Assembly: GCA_037179385.1 (NCBI GenBank)
Contig: CM074190.1
Coordinates: 13,085,983-13,149,982 of the forward strand
Source: Holothuria scabra
Lineage: Eukaryota; Echinodermata; Holothuroidea; Aspidochirotida; Holothuriidae
Length of the DNA stretch: 64,000 bases
Reading direction: 5' to 3'
The notes under the pieces were generated by a model. It was given only the letters and a program-made list of their open reading frames with translations, did no database searches and was not told the DNA's origin. Numbering within the stretch: the first letter of the stretch is position 1; each line of letters opens with the position of its first letter. This document shows positions 29,321-41,960 of this stretch, one piece after another. Position numbers and translations under genes: made by a program.

Positions 29321-32300
29321 TTACATTGTACAATCGTTTGTTATGTTTACAAAGTTTTTGTACAAAATTTCACATTAGGGTGTTTTGATTTCAGTCCCTA
29401 GGATAAAGAATCCAAATGTGTTTCATAAATTGCATACATTTTGGTAGCATTTATGAAGCAATGGACATTTATTTTCTGTTTTCATAAAAAACAAAGATTG
29501 GAATCAATGAAGGGTCCCTGTGAAGAACATATCCAAAAGCTTAAATGCCATACCAAAGTTCAGTAACCATACTAATGTGGACAATTATTTCCTCATGTGC
29601 CACTCAATATCTGATTATTTTCCTTTTTGAATAAAATATATTATTTCTTGCCCCATTGCTGTTGAATTTTAGAAAAAAAAACAGAGTAAAGCACGCAATC
29701 GTGACAGACATGCATTATTTTTGCTTGATGTAAGACATAAGTTGAACTAATGTGCATTATTTGTTTTTTGCTTTTGGAGCCAATAAGAATTTCACAAGAA
29801 ATCTTGGCAAATGATTATTCCAAGGTCCATGTTGTTATTGGATGTGTTTTTTTTTCTGTGAGAAAAGTAAAGACATTAGACAGTAAGTACGGAAAATTGC
29901 TAACAAAAGGGAATTTTTTTTCATTCAGCCCCATGCATACAGATTTACGAGAAAAATTGCAGGGATGATGAAGAATTTTCATTATTTGAGGGAAAATAAC
30001 TCAAACGTGCAAATTGTAATTTATTGGAAATCTTTGAAATGCTGTTTAACTAAATTTATAATATTTTTGCAGTGATGTAGTTATAGAGATATGTTATCCG
30101 ATTACTCTAGACTTGAGTTAGAGCATATCCGACTTGCAGCCGGGAGGTCTGAAGTTTGACTCATACATAAGACTTTAAAATGAAACCAAACCACCTGTCA
30201 TTGTGTTTGGTGTTCAGCAAGAGCAATGCAGTAGGGAAACAAACCAGTGGGCCAAAACAAGGATAAGGCTGTGGTCGGTTTAACGTAAATCATTTGGTTA
30301 GAAACTGAATAGTAAAACCTCATCTACCTAATTTTGCTTTTAACTAACACCGTTATAAAGCTTCGGAGTTCGTGAAGACATGATCTTTCGTCTTTTTCTA
30401 TCGATTGTTATGCGTATTGATTCTATCGATTGTCATGATCAAGTCCAAATTTTAGCAGAATACTGTACTAGCACTGTAATAAGCCCCAGTATCCAAATGT
30501 GTCTGAATGTTACGTGTACAGATGTATGAAACGTAAAAAATCAGTGTCCACTATCATTATTTGGAAATATTAAAATTTTGCGGGTCATTCGTGCATGATA
30601 TTTTTGGGGGATACTTCAAGAACATGTGCTGGCTAAGTTGCTAAAAAGTTTTACTATTTTGTGTGGAGACACGTCCAGGCGCGGATCCGGACATTTCAAA
30701 AAAAAAAGGGGGGGGGCTTAACTTAGGAAAAGCGATTAGGGACGTACGGTGATTCTCTGTATAAAAATCTCAGTAGGAAGCAATATGAAAGTGGGCTGGT
30801 CAGAACAATTTTTGACCATGTACCACTCCCTATCTCATTGACCACGTACATTTTTATGCTTAATTTGTTCCTATTTTCTACGAGCAAGAACAGTCTTTTC
30901 AACAAAAAAAATCTGATTTTTTTGTTAAGTTTGAACACTACTGTACTGCACACGTCGAAAATTTGGGTCCTTTTACACATTTATAAATATGGAACTTGTA
31001 TTGCAAGAAATTGTTTAGATTCAGGGTTTCCCGTAAGGATATTTGAATATTTGGGGTGGGGAGGGGGCATTGAAGAATCTTTGTTTACTGTTAGCATATA
31101 TCTGAGATAGAATGTCGACTGAAGACCGTTGTTATTACATAAAGTTATCTAAGGAGTGCGGAATGAGGACCTTCGACGACATGCAAAAAGCTAGACAACA
31201 TACTTAAAAATTAAAAACATTTATTGAAGAACATTTTAGCGAAACGGCACTGTAGAGGCTCGTAAAAGTTTTCCACTGACTGCTTCATGAGCGACTACTT
31301 ATTTGCATAAAGGACTGCAGGTAAGGGCGCGCGGAGCTGGCGGAAAAAATTTGCCTTATCAAAACTAATAATTACAAATAAGGAGCTTTTAATAGAGAGA
31401 ATTTGGGATTCTATGAAAGAAAAGTTGGGAAACCGCACTGTATTTGACTGGTGTCTTAAATGGCAAATTTCGAGCCAGGCACAATCGCCCTCCTTTTTGT
31501 AGCTACGTCACTGCTTTGCAACATTAATCATTGATATCATTTTGACACTTCAATAACTAAAGAATTCGTCTACACAGACTACTCAACTGACAGGTTGGAA
31601 AGGTATGATGATAGGTGTGTATGAGGGCATAAATCGCGACCCCTCAGACAGCCGGTCTCCGGCTTGTAAGTAGTTGCTACGTTTCCCGAATTTTCCTTTG
31701 TGTGAACACCACTATGTCAGGGACGTTTTGCGACGAGCGAGTCGTACCTAAATTTTTCCCTTATATACACATATATGGAGATACGGAGCTTGTACTGCAG
31801 AAAGCTTTGGATTTTGGGTTTCCTGTGGGGAAATTTAAAGAGTTAAGGGATTACTGATTTCTGCACTTCATACATTGGTGACAAATCTGAGAATGATTGT
31901 ATGACGACTGAATCATTGTTGCTACATGATGTTATCTAATAAGGCCTACGAACTGACACCCTCCGATGACATTTCAAGTTTTCCAAACTTTGTTGTCCTT
32001 TTTAGACAAAATATTTTAAAATCAAGAGCTTTCATTGAGGGAAATTTGGAATTCTGTGCAAGACAGAGCTCGGAAAAGTTTATCAAACTGAATTTTGAGC
32101 GAGGAATGATGCATTCTACATTGAATTTTGCAGCGCGCCTTAAATTTTGCGTTTTTTGAGATTTGGAAAATGAAAAAAAAAAAATGGGTTCCTGACCCGG
32201 GAGGTGGAGAACAGAGGCCTGCTTCCGCCCCCTCGTTTTTCCGGGGGCTATCCCCCAGTAGCTTGCTGTAAGCAGGCTATTGTGTTTGCGTTCCAACTAC

Positions 32301-34628
32301 TTCATTCAAATATCAAAAATCTTAATTTCGCTATTATAAATAATACTATGAGTCTTTCAACGGCTTCACTGTTGAACAGCCCACATTTCCAACTAAGTTA
32401 CATGGCATACCTACCGTATACAATAACCTGCCAACTTTCTAGCGAATTTCATTCACGACCACCAAATATGACGTCAGGACAAAAATTAAAATGCTAAATT
32501 ATATCTCGCGTAATAGGTAATGTCTATGTATCGAACGTATGGCCTGGTACACATTTACCACATACAAAAGCTTATTAGGTTGTTCGCCGTTTGTTGTATC
32601 AGCTGCATGTATCAAAGTACACTATTCATACTTGTTTCGTGCACCACGTGACCATCTCATGTTTACTAATTCGTCCTTCAAAATGCGGGTTTCCTGTAAA
32701 TGGAAACTGGACGAAGGTTTGCAGACTCTGTATATTATGCTTTTTAAGAGAGGTGTATTATGATTCTGAGAGAGCGCCATCTTTCCGCTGACTGAGAGTC
32801 TGCTCCGCAGGCTATCCCCCCCCCCCAGCCTCTTGCTTCTCACGCCTATGGAATATCTAATTCTGCCCGAAATACCAAGCGGAGCGCCACCATGTGTTGG
32901 AGTGGAGCGTACAGAAAATTTTGAAAAATCACGATCACTCAGAGAGCCGCCGGAAACGACATTTCCACCGACTTGTTAGTAGAATCTAAGCAATCATTAT
33001 TTTGACCTTCCGTTTGCAATAAAATTTATACTTCAATAAAAACTGAGTAAGTTTGAAAAGGACCAGAAAATTACCAGATAAAATGAACCACTACCATTGG
33101 ATGTAATGGAAATTTAAAGAAATTAATCTTTTGAAAATGAGCTGGTAAAGGCATTCTACAAACTATTTGACTACCTTGCAACATAAGATTACATTGAGTA
33201 TAAATTCGAGCAACTTCATTGACCGGCGAAAATCCCTTCTGAACTTCAAGGGAACATGACATAGCCTTTACAAGTTTTATCGAACTTTACAAGGATCACA
33301 TGTGTTTCAGCAGCCTGATTAGCTGAAACAGAAATCAAAATCAACGTTTAGCCTAATTCTCCGTGGTCAGCATCCACAAATATACCAGGGCTCACGAGTG
33401 TCGCATTATAATTAACACTTAAAACATACTTGAAAGTTTTTGTTTTGTGTTTCTCCGATATGATTGTTTTTATTCGCTGTCCCTCTGTACCAGCAGACCA
33501 GGGATTTGTGTTGTGAGAGAAAGGACGAGCCTGAAATAGCCCCTGGAATATTTTCGTAGATTAACATTTAGTTTATAGGTTATTGTTAATGAGACGAAAA
33601 AGGGGAAGGGGGCCGTGAAAGCCCTCACCCCTTGGATCAGCGCCTGACTTCTATAATAAAAAAAAAAAAGGACGACGCAACCAACAAAACAGTCGAGGTA
33701 ATTTCGAACCTTGCTTGTCGGTTAAATTTAGTTAGTTAGATAGAGAACTTACCGCTCAGTTTCCAACCTATTGGTTTAAGTCGAGCCGGCCACGGTCTTT
33801 TCCAATTGTGGCTCACTGGCTTGTTTTCCATACTCCATCGGTCCCTTGCTTATTCGGAGCATCATGCACAGCGGCAGTCACGGTAGGTTCCATTTTTAGA
33901 GTCTTTGGTTTGTCTCGACCTGGGAATCTTACTTGTCGGAACTGTGTGTATGACAGCATAACGATTGCGGGATGAGCTCAGCTAAGTTAGATGGGACAAT
34001 TGGTAATCTTCTTCAAGTGTTATCTGATGAAGATGGTGATATGTAACCAAAGCCAGTACACGTCAGGTTCTGTCCAGTTTTGCAACAGTATTTGTTCTTG
34101 AATAATATTTTTTTCTTGGAAGTTAACTTTTCAAATACAAGATCTCAACATCACAACTTTATTGTTGTTGTGATGAATTGTTATCACCTGGACACTTGGG
34201 GTATATTGCTGCAAAAGCCTCTGTTAGCATTTTCTCAACAAATGAGAAAGATACCAAACTTTGTCAAACGTTTGGACAGCTTCATGGCCGTCACCAGGGG
34301 AAGGGGTGCGAAGGGTTCGAACGCAACCCCCTCCAGACCCGACTGTCCCCCAAAAAATTGGAGCGGTCGCCGCTGGGTGTGGAGATTTTTTTATTTGAAT
34401 GCGGTCGGAATCGTGTATGGATCGGCCAAACGGCAATCTTTCCTACGTTTTCACTACTTCTAGACTATCATGTGGCGAAGTTTCAGCTCGTCGTCGATCC
34501 ATGACTATTTCATGAATATATTAAATAAAAAAGCTTACCTATTTTCCCCCTCTCAATAAAAAAATCCTAGCTTCGCCAAACAACGACCAATAGTCAGTTC
34601 GTAGCAGTACGTGTTGACGTTTTACGCT
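29321..34628. other. left arm interior, repeat-rich, no gene
   Basis: Apart from the dispersed repeat at 32,800-32,975, I see only transposon-like scraps: GGCGCGGATCC followed by A and G runs near 30,677, and GCCGTCACCAGGGG near 34,287. Open frames such as 31926-32159 and 34080-34504 have no family resemblance. The mirror is 48,075-53,383. Confidence 0.45.
32800..32975 (+). repeat. dispersed repeat, second copy of GCGGAGCGCCACC family
   Basis: Contains AAGCGGAGCGCCACCATG near 32,878 and GCCGGAAACGACATTTCC near 32,949, preceded by a C run. The mirror is at 49,728-49,903. Confidence 0.6.
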
Positions 34629-37000
34629 ACCGAATTCATTCATTCATTCATTTATTTGTTTTTCCACATTGTCAAAAAAATACAGACAGAAGGAACAAAG
34701 CGAAATAATCGTGGATGGAATTGAACTTAAAACCCCATGGGCTTGAAAACGGAGATCGCTTCCGACGGAAAGAAACCTTGTTTCAAAACGCTTACACGCT
34801 TTTAATTAAATACCATTCCCACTTACTTCGTTCCTTTCCAACCCCCACCCCCAACCTCACTTATAACAAAGAATAAATTACCCTCTATGGTTAACAGCCT
34901 TTAGGTGTGTTGGTTACAGTCAACAATCCATAAAAAAATTTCAAATGTTTTCAATGGTGAAGGCATTTTCTGAAAGTTGCAACAGATTGTTTGGCAAGAA
35001 TTCTGATTGGTAATGATTTTCACGGAGAAATAGACCTGTGCCTGAGACTAAGCTGGCTACGAGATTTACGATACAAAGTATTACGAAGCTTGTCTACATG
35101 ACGCATGACATAATTAATAAAATGATTATATGCATAGAAAGAGTAAAGTGAGCCAGGAAGAAGATTATTTAGACAACGGTTGGTGAAAGTAGCTACGTTT
35201 AAGGATATGAGATCGTCTAACTTAAGTAAATTTAAATAACGAAATATTCTATTTGTGCTACTACGTAGTGACGCACAGGTGATGTTTCTAACGGCTCTCT
35301 TTAGAAGGATATACAATTTATTAAGATTTGTCTTAGTTGTGCCAGACCAAATCGATAAGCAGTAGACAAGATGGGGCAATACAAGGCTTAGATAAAGAGA
35401 CCGCATAATTATTTGAGGTGGTATGTGCTTTAATTTTGACAAAATTCCAATAGTTTAAGAAATCTAATTTGAAATATGACAAACATGGTTTTCCCATGAG
35501 AGATTTGCATCAATGTAAACACCCAAAAAACTTGCACTATCAACCCTCTCTAGATGAATACCGTTCATAATATCATCTCCATCAGTATTGTCCTTACCGT
35601 AATTACCGTATAGTGCGTCTTTTCCACATTAATAGACAACTTGTTCGAAGCAAACCAGTCATAAAAAATTGAAGCTCATTACAAACAGTTCTCTCCAAAC
35701 TACTTAAATTACTTTCAGTGAAAAATATGTTTGTGTCGTCGGCAAAGAGAATTAAGGAACATTTCTTCGAGACTGTACAAATATCATTTACATACAAAAT
35801 TAAAAGCAGAGGCCCTAGGATGAAGCCTTGGGGGACGTCACATTTTACAGTGAGATTGTCTGAACATGTCCCATTGACAGTTGTGAACTGTTCCCTATTA
35901 GACAGGTAGCTAGAAAATCCGGAATGGACTGGGCCTCTTATTCCGTGTTTTGTGACTTTAATATCTGATAAAAAGCTATGATCTATCGTGTCAAAGGCTT
36001 TGGAAAGGTCGAGAAAAACCCCGCAACATTTACTACTGTCTTAAAGGCTTATTTATAGTGCCATCCAGGGCCAGTTCAGTTGAGTGACCAGGACTAAAAG
36101 CATATCGATTTTCATGTAAAATACCAAACCTACTCAAAAATGTGTTCAGTCTGCTAAACATTAATCTTTCAAGGATTTTCGAAAAGCATAGTAGGGCTGA
36201 TACAGAACGATAATTGCAAATAGAGTTGGCATTGCCTTTCCTAAAAAGGGGAATAACTTTGACTAATTCAAGTTTATCTGGAAAAATTCCAGTTCTGAGA
36301 GATAAGTTGAAGATGAGGCAAAGAGGCTCAAAATGTAGAGTATAACTTTCCTTACAATATTTGGTCTAAGATTATCGGCAAAAGCTGATTTTCGTGGGTC
36401 TAGAGAACCAGTTGCTATCTTTTCGACCTCCTCCTCAGTTGTAAGAAAAAGAAAAAGAGAACTTGGGTTTGGGTCATAAAGGTAATTATCAGGAAGTGTA
36501 ACAGAGTGAATTTTTGCCGCTAAAGAAGGGCCCAAGTTTACGAAATGATCATTAAAGCTGTTGGCCATTTCGTGTTTATTAATGACAGTATTATCGCCAA
36601 TTTTAAAGGTTTCAGGTAAATTTGCTTTATTATTATTATTTAAAAGGTCGTTCGCAATTTTCCAAATCCCCTTCATGTCACCCCTATTCTTCTAAAATTA
36701 ATCAAAATAAGAGTTCTACTTTGCAATACGAATGACATGGTTAAATTTATTTCCAAATTTTGTAAAAACTAATTTATTTTCAATAGATGGTTTTCTCAAA
36801 AGTTGCCTGTAAAGTTTATCCTTTCTCTTTATGGAAGAAATAATCCCTGAAGTGATCCATGGCGACCTTTTCTTTTTGCTTTTACCTTTAACACGTATCA
36901 TAGGAAAACATTCATCATGAATATCTTTGAACAAATCATAAAAACCATCAAACGCCGAATTTGTATCATCCTTACTTAGTACATGTTACCAATTAAGGGC
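34629..37000 (-). mobile_element. CR1/Jockey-like LINE remnant, left arm
   Basis: On the minus strand, in order: a linker (KKKRSPWITSGIISSIKRKD, about 36,720-36,930), the start of the reverse transcriptase region (36,260-36,600), a KAFDTID block near 36,000, the catalytic FADDT block (35,735) and the C-terminal domain (35,020-35,442, with LLKRAVRNITC and LKLDDLISLNVATF). The tail is a TGAA repeat near 34,630. Frames are interrupted several times and no complete endonuclease is visible, so it is dead and 5'-truncated. Confidence 0.75.
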
Positions 37001-40000
37001 AGAAGTGCCTGAAACAAACAAGTGAATGTTATTTCTGAAAAACTTTGAATATGTACATCACGATATCCCTCGGGAATTTTGCACTTGAAAGAAGTATTAA
37101 AAATATCGGAAAGTGATCTAGTGGTCTAGCTAGTTATAGTCTAGCCCAGGTGCCAGTATTTCTTATAACAGGAATCAGTCATTTCATCCAAGTTGTGTTT
37201 TAGTGTAAAACAGTTTATAGTGTATAGTCCCCGTCAGGGCATTGTTCATTATCGAGGACATATTCATTATTGGAGGAGTGAACCAAATAAGAAACCGACT
37301 AAATTTTGAACTGTGAGTGTTTGATACTTAATACATTTTTAATTGTGTTAGAGGTCAAATTTATTTGTAAGTTAATCATTCATATGTGTTTTCAAGGAGA
37401 ATATAGTGATTTAAATTATCAATCACCCTCCCAGATTTAGATAATCCAACGCCTGAATTGCCTCTCTTGGTATGCACCAGATTGCGCCACTTTAAGTTGA
37501 AAAATTGCAAAGCTCCCTACCATGGGAGGGGCCTCTCCCATGCCCACCCCCCCCCCCTTCTGCTACTTCGTGGCCTCGTCCACAAAAATTTCCTCACTCA
37601 TATACTCGAATTTCAAAACGCTCCCCTCCTTGAAAAAAGCTGGTGACAGCCCTGAGCTGATAGAATTCTTTTTTTTTTTCAGTTTCACTGGGCTGTCCTG
37701 AATTGTGGTATTCCTTAAATTTTGTAAATGTAATATATATGTGCGTGTTGTATGTGACTAATACTTCCGATTGTCCATATAACTGTTTATGTAATTTATT
37801 CTAGAATAAAAGAAACCAAAACCAGATAACACGGGCATACGATAAAGGATGTACAGGGGATGGACAGGCATATTTAGTGTTCACACGTTTGCCCTAAAAG
37901 AAGAAACAGTTTATTGCAAATGAATGAAAACTAAAAATAGCGACTCTTCAGATTTTACTCACAGGTCTGGAAAATTACATTTCCATTTCAGGTTTTCTGA
38001 TGTGTCCTTGCTTTTGTAACATTTAAAAATTTTCTGTTCGTTTCTCAGCAACTGATGGTGACGCTCGTGTCAGGAACTCAAGCACCCCCACAAACATATG
38101 CGGCTTTCCCTCAGACCCTATCAAGAAAATCCCGATTAGCTGCTGGTGGAAAGGATCCTTGATAAACGTTTTCAAATTCAGGCCTATTCGTAACCTAAAT
38201 ACATGTTTTGATCCACTTTCGATCTCTATTTACTTTCCTGTAGAGGTCTATGACTTCAATCCGTCACCGTGAAGTCTACAAGCTAATTTTAAATTGAAGA
38301 GCATCCCAATGCCTCTTGGTTTGGAACTGTAATCTAATGTTTTTCATCTCTCACTGAATTGTATTTAAAACCACATGGCCAAAGCTTGTCACCATTTTCC
38401 TTAAGGGTACTTCTGCCTTTCTTAAAATATTGAAGTGAGCTTCATCTGTTCTTACTGAAACCGAGTTTTGCAGGGAAACAGCTCTGTTGGTCTCCCTAGG
38501 TTCGAACTCAAAGACCTTCTTTGTTTGTCCAGTCCATTAAGAGTGTTGCCTGGGTACACCTTAAATACTCTGTGACACATGTCTTTCTTCGCCTTGCACA
38601 AGTGTCACGTGACAATACCATTCTTGTTTCCAGGAACGTGGTAACCGTTTTTTTTTAATATAGACAACAGTGTAGACATTAGCGCTGTTTCGAAATGCCT
38701 CAGTATTAGAGAGACAGATTTCCTTTCACTGATTGCATGTAGAGGCTGCCATCATCTGTCTTCTACTTTCAATACCAACCAATTTAATGGCGCGCACAAT
38801 GGCCAAAATATGATATTGCCACTGGACGTAAATCACCTGTAATAATGGCCACATAAAGCCATTAGTATTATATATAGACGCAAAAGCCAGGACCCAAGGT
38901 CCTGTTAGTCCTATATATTGTTGGTGTTACGGAGATGACATTGTCGGTAACTCATGGTTTAAAACCCCGATGCATCTTTATGAGTTTCTTTAATTCTCTG
39001 TACAGTTTGAATTGGTACATTTTACCATATGGCTCATGTTTTAAATGTCTTCATCCATTTAAAAATATGGACATTTAACTTCAGATGTTTATGCCAACCT
39101 GACAGTCATTTATAACTCCTCTCATACGATCCACAAAGTGCAAAATAACTTAGTAGTAGTGGATTTTATTTGCGTAGAATTTTCTTCTGCGAAAGGCACC
39201 TTTACCAAAAGGTAATAAGAATATAAACATTACCTCTTATGTTGAAAATTTTTACCCTAAGTGTATCGAAAACTATTTGGCCGTGCTTCTATTTCTAGTA
39301 ACTCAAAATAGTTAGGTCAAATCCCAAACCCAAAACCACCACAGAGTCTATCCTCTTTATTGCATGTGCTTCCCAATATATCCAGAGTATTTAAGAAACA
39401 TAGTAAGTTGCTTTCCACCCTTCCCATCTTCAAAAAGGTCCATTATAACCCAAAACAGAAGAACGAAAAATGAATTAACTAGTGGCACCATCTAAATTCA
39501 AGAGTAAAGAGTTGTCCTCCCCCGATTTTCTTTTTTTTTTTTTTCAAATGTTACCTCTGCCTCAACTCTTCTTCTACTTCTCGTACGACATCGCCATTGG
39601 ACATTTGTATCGTTTTAAAGGCAGTAAAATTCTCACCTCAAACTACAGATTTTGTAGTTGTGTACAAAATTGTTCAATTGAAACGGTTCTTTGATTGACA
39701 GTAAACCAAAAAAAGTACTCTAGCTCATGTTACACAGAATGCATGTACTGTACTGAATGTTCTGATAACAAAATGGGTCTTGTGTAAATGCATACTGTGT
39801 TTTGAGGAGAATGAGTTTCATTCAGTTATGGGAAGGACTTAGGTAAGTAGGTTAGGAGAATTGCAACTGTCTGGAGCGATGAACTTAACATCGTCTTTGA
39901 GCAATATATCGCTTGTGACTGTTCCGCTTTTCTATTCTGTACTGACGGACATGCTTGAAGATGTTGATAATTATTTACTTAGTTCGTGGTAGACGCCGGA

Positions 40001-40746
40001 TAGATCCCGCCCTCCCTAGATGCTAGATGCATGTGACGTCCCTGTTGTACCGTGCCTCTTACGGAGATCCTGAATCAGATTCTGAACACTGAACAAGGTT
40101 CCTACCAATATCAGGCATGATGCTGTTGGACCTAACGATGACTTTGCTGTAATCACTGAGTTAATAACTACGTTGTGTCAATGGTGTTCATACTCAAAGT
40201 GTTTATAGCTTAAAAGGGCCCGAGTGTCAAATATATTCTGCATATTTTTGTAGTCGGCACGACTAGAATTAATTGGTTAAAAACTGAGCCGTAAAACCTC
40301 ATTTAACTAACTAACCAATCCTGACGATCAATCATCGTTTTTGTTAGTTTAAAGTTAATGTAAAACTGTGGTGCAGATTTAAAACTGTTGAAATGATACC
40401 TGGATAAAATATTGTTCATTTGTGCAACCGAGTCCATAGTCGTAGACTTTTCCGTATTTTATTATGTGGTACCATATAGCCTCATTATTCACGGATTCTT
40501 CACAAATTGTGGAAAGTTTCGCTCGCCAAGTTACCAACCAACGCCAAACGATGACACTTCCAAAACCTGATAAAGGCAAACTGCCATTCGTATCTTAGAC
40601 TTCATGAACCAAAATATCTTCATTTACAGGGAGAATAAGACTCTACATTATTAGACCGATGGCTCTGTCTGGTTGTTCATAGGCGGATCCAAGATTTTTC
40701 AAAAAAGGGGGGGGGCGGGGAGGTCCAAGTAACTTTTGAAAACTTG
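37001..40746. other. left arm, inner part, no gene
   Basis: No supported gene. The arm ends in GGCGGATCCAAG...AAAAAAGGGGGGGGG (40,683-40,720), a repeat with a poly-G block like the one at 30,677. The inner breakpoint thus lies beside a dispersed repeat. The mirror is 41,961-45,702. Confidence 0.5.
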
Positions 40747-41960
40747 GACAGGCTTCTGAATCTGGCTGTATGTCTGGCTTGATATGGCCATATAAGGGCT
40801 TTATTTAACCAGATATATCCACATATCAATCCATATCTGGATTTGGAGTAAGGGCGGCCACACGATTTACTTCTAAAGATGCAATTTGAAGAGCTTCATC
40901 GACATTTGAGCTATAACAATAGACGGTTGTGTCATCAGCAAATAGTACAAACTTAAGTAATCTTAAACATTTATACATATCATTGATAAATGAAATGAAA
41001 TGAAAAGAGTAAAGATCCCAGTATAGATCCTTGTGCCATGGGACACCGACAGTAATTTTCTTAACATCAGAATCTTTACTTCTGTAACGGACATATTGTT
41101 GTCTATTTGTGAGGTAACTTTTAAACCAATTTAGTGCCACACCCCGTTTTCGATACCTATATAATTTTTGGAGTAAAATACTATGATTAATAGTATCAAA
41201 TGCCTTGGATAAGTCAACAAACAGAGCTGCAGTGCAGGCTCTCCTGTCCAAATTACAAACAATGCATCGACAAATTTTAATGCAGCCAAATATGTGGAAT
41301 GATTGTTACCTAAGCCCCCCTAAAAATTCCATCCTGGTTACGCCACAGCAATTCGGTAAATAACCTCCATATCGTATAGTGCATGCCAACGCCGTTTTCA
41401 TGTTACTATAGCTAAAGGTACCAAAAAGACCAGTCGGCCTAGGCCTAGATAGGTTACCGTTGTGACATAAGTGACAGCAATCTGCGAGCTCGTGCGCAAG
41501 TAATCATTCTGCCTGTATTCTGGTCGTGTTCTAATAATAACCAGGGCTAGTTCTACACCCCCCCCCCCCTAGTAAGTGACCAGTTTCTTATAAACGTTCT
41601 GTGAAGACTGATATATTCACATTGTTTCTGTTAAACTTGTGTTTGCCTTTCCTGGTTGTCATGTTATAGCACTGCGTTTACAGGGTTCAATGGAACTGCA
41701 ATACATTAATATCATGAACAGGCACTGTAAAAACACTGTGCTAAGCGACTACGTGGATTCTACGAACAAATGAGACCCTTTGAAAATCTATGACCTTAGA
41801 TGATACTAGAGGCAATTCAAACTTTATTAATGAATGTTTATCCGCAATTAGTGCAGAAGTGAAGACCCGAGAAGTGTAATTTCGGGCGATCAAGTCTTTC
41901 TAGACAAAATAAATTCTTGATAAGCTACACACCAACCAGTGATGGGCTTCACGTAGATGT
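40747..41960. other. unique spacer at the palindrome centre (1,214 bp)
   Basis: The only non-mirrored sequence between the arms. It holds a reverse transcriptase fragment on the minus strand, AAGCCCCCCTAAAAATTCC followed by TTACGCCAC near 41,313-41,345 (reverse complement of the GTGGCGTAGCC repeat), and a C run near 41,560. Confidence 0.9.
40826..41260 (-). pseudogene. LINE reverse transcriptase fragment in the spacer
   Basis: Reads ALFVDLSKAFDTINHSILLQ near the start, then WFKSYLTNRQQYV, then VLFADDTTVYCYS with the catalytic FADD. This covers only part of the palm. It is a different element from the LINE in the arms. No endonuclease or 3' end is present. Confidence 0.8.

Larger units (their letters stand above)
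18712..40746. repeat. left arm of giant inverted repeat (about 22.04 kb)
   Basis: Reverse-complementary to 41961-64000. The innermost pair is 40746/41961 and the outermost visible pair is 18712/64000. Paired positions sum to 82,707 at the centre and 82,712 at the edge, a net indel of only 5 nt. The left limit is set by the window end, so the true arm may extend further left. From about 23.2 kb inward, differences I noticed are mostly homopolymer lengths (for example near 29,850, 29,920 and 31,065). The outer part contains diverged blocks. Confidence 0.97.

Noticed and set aside
34080..34504. Overlapping 127- and 108-codon frames and their mirrors at 48197-48621
   Set aside because: Repeat-derived sequence with no domain; mirrored identity comes from the palindrome, not from coding conservation.
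35020..36934. Active LINE in the arms
   Set aside because: Several frame breaks and no complete endonuclease; both arm copies share the same defects.
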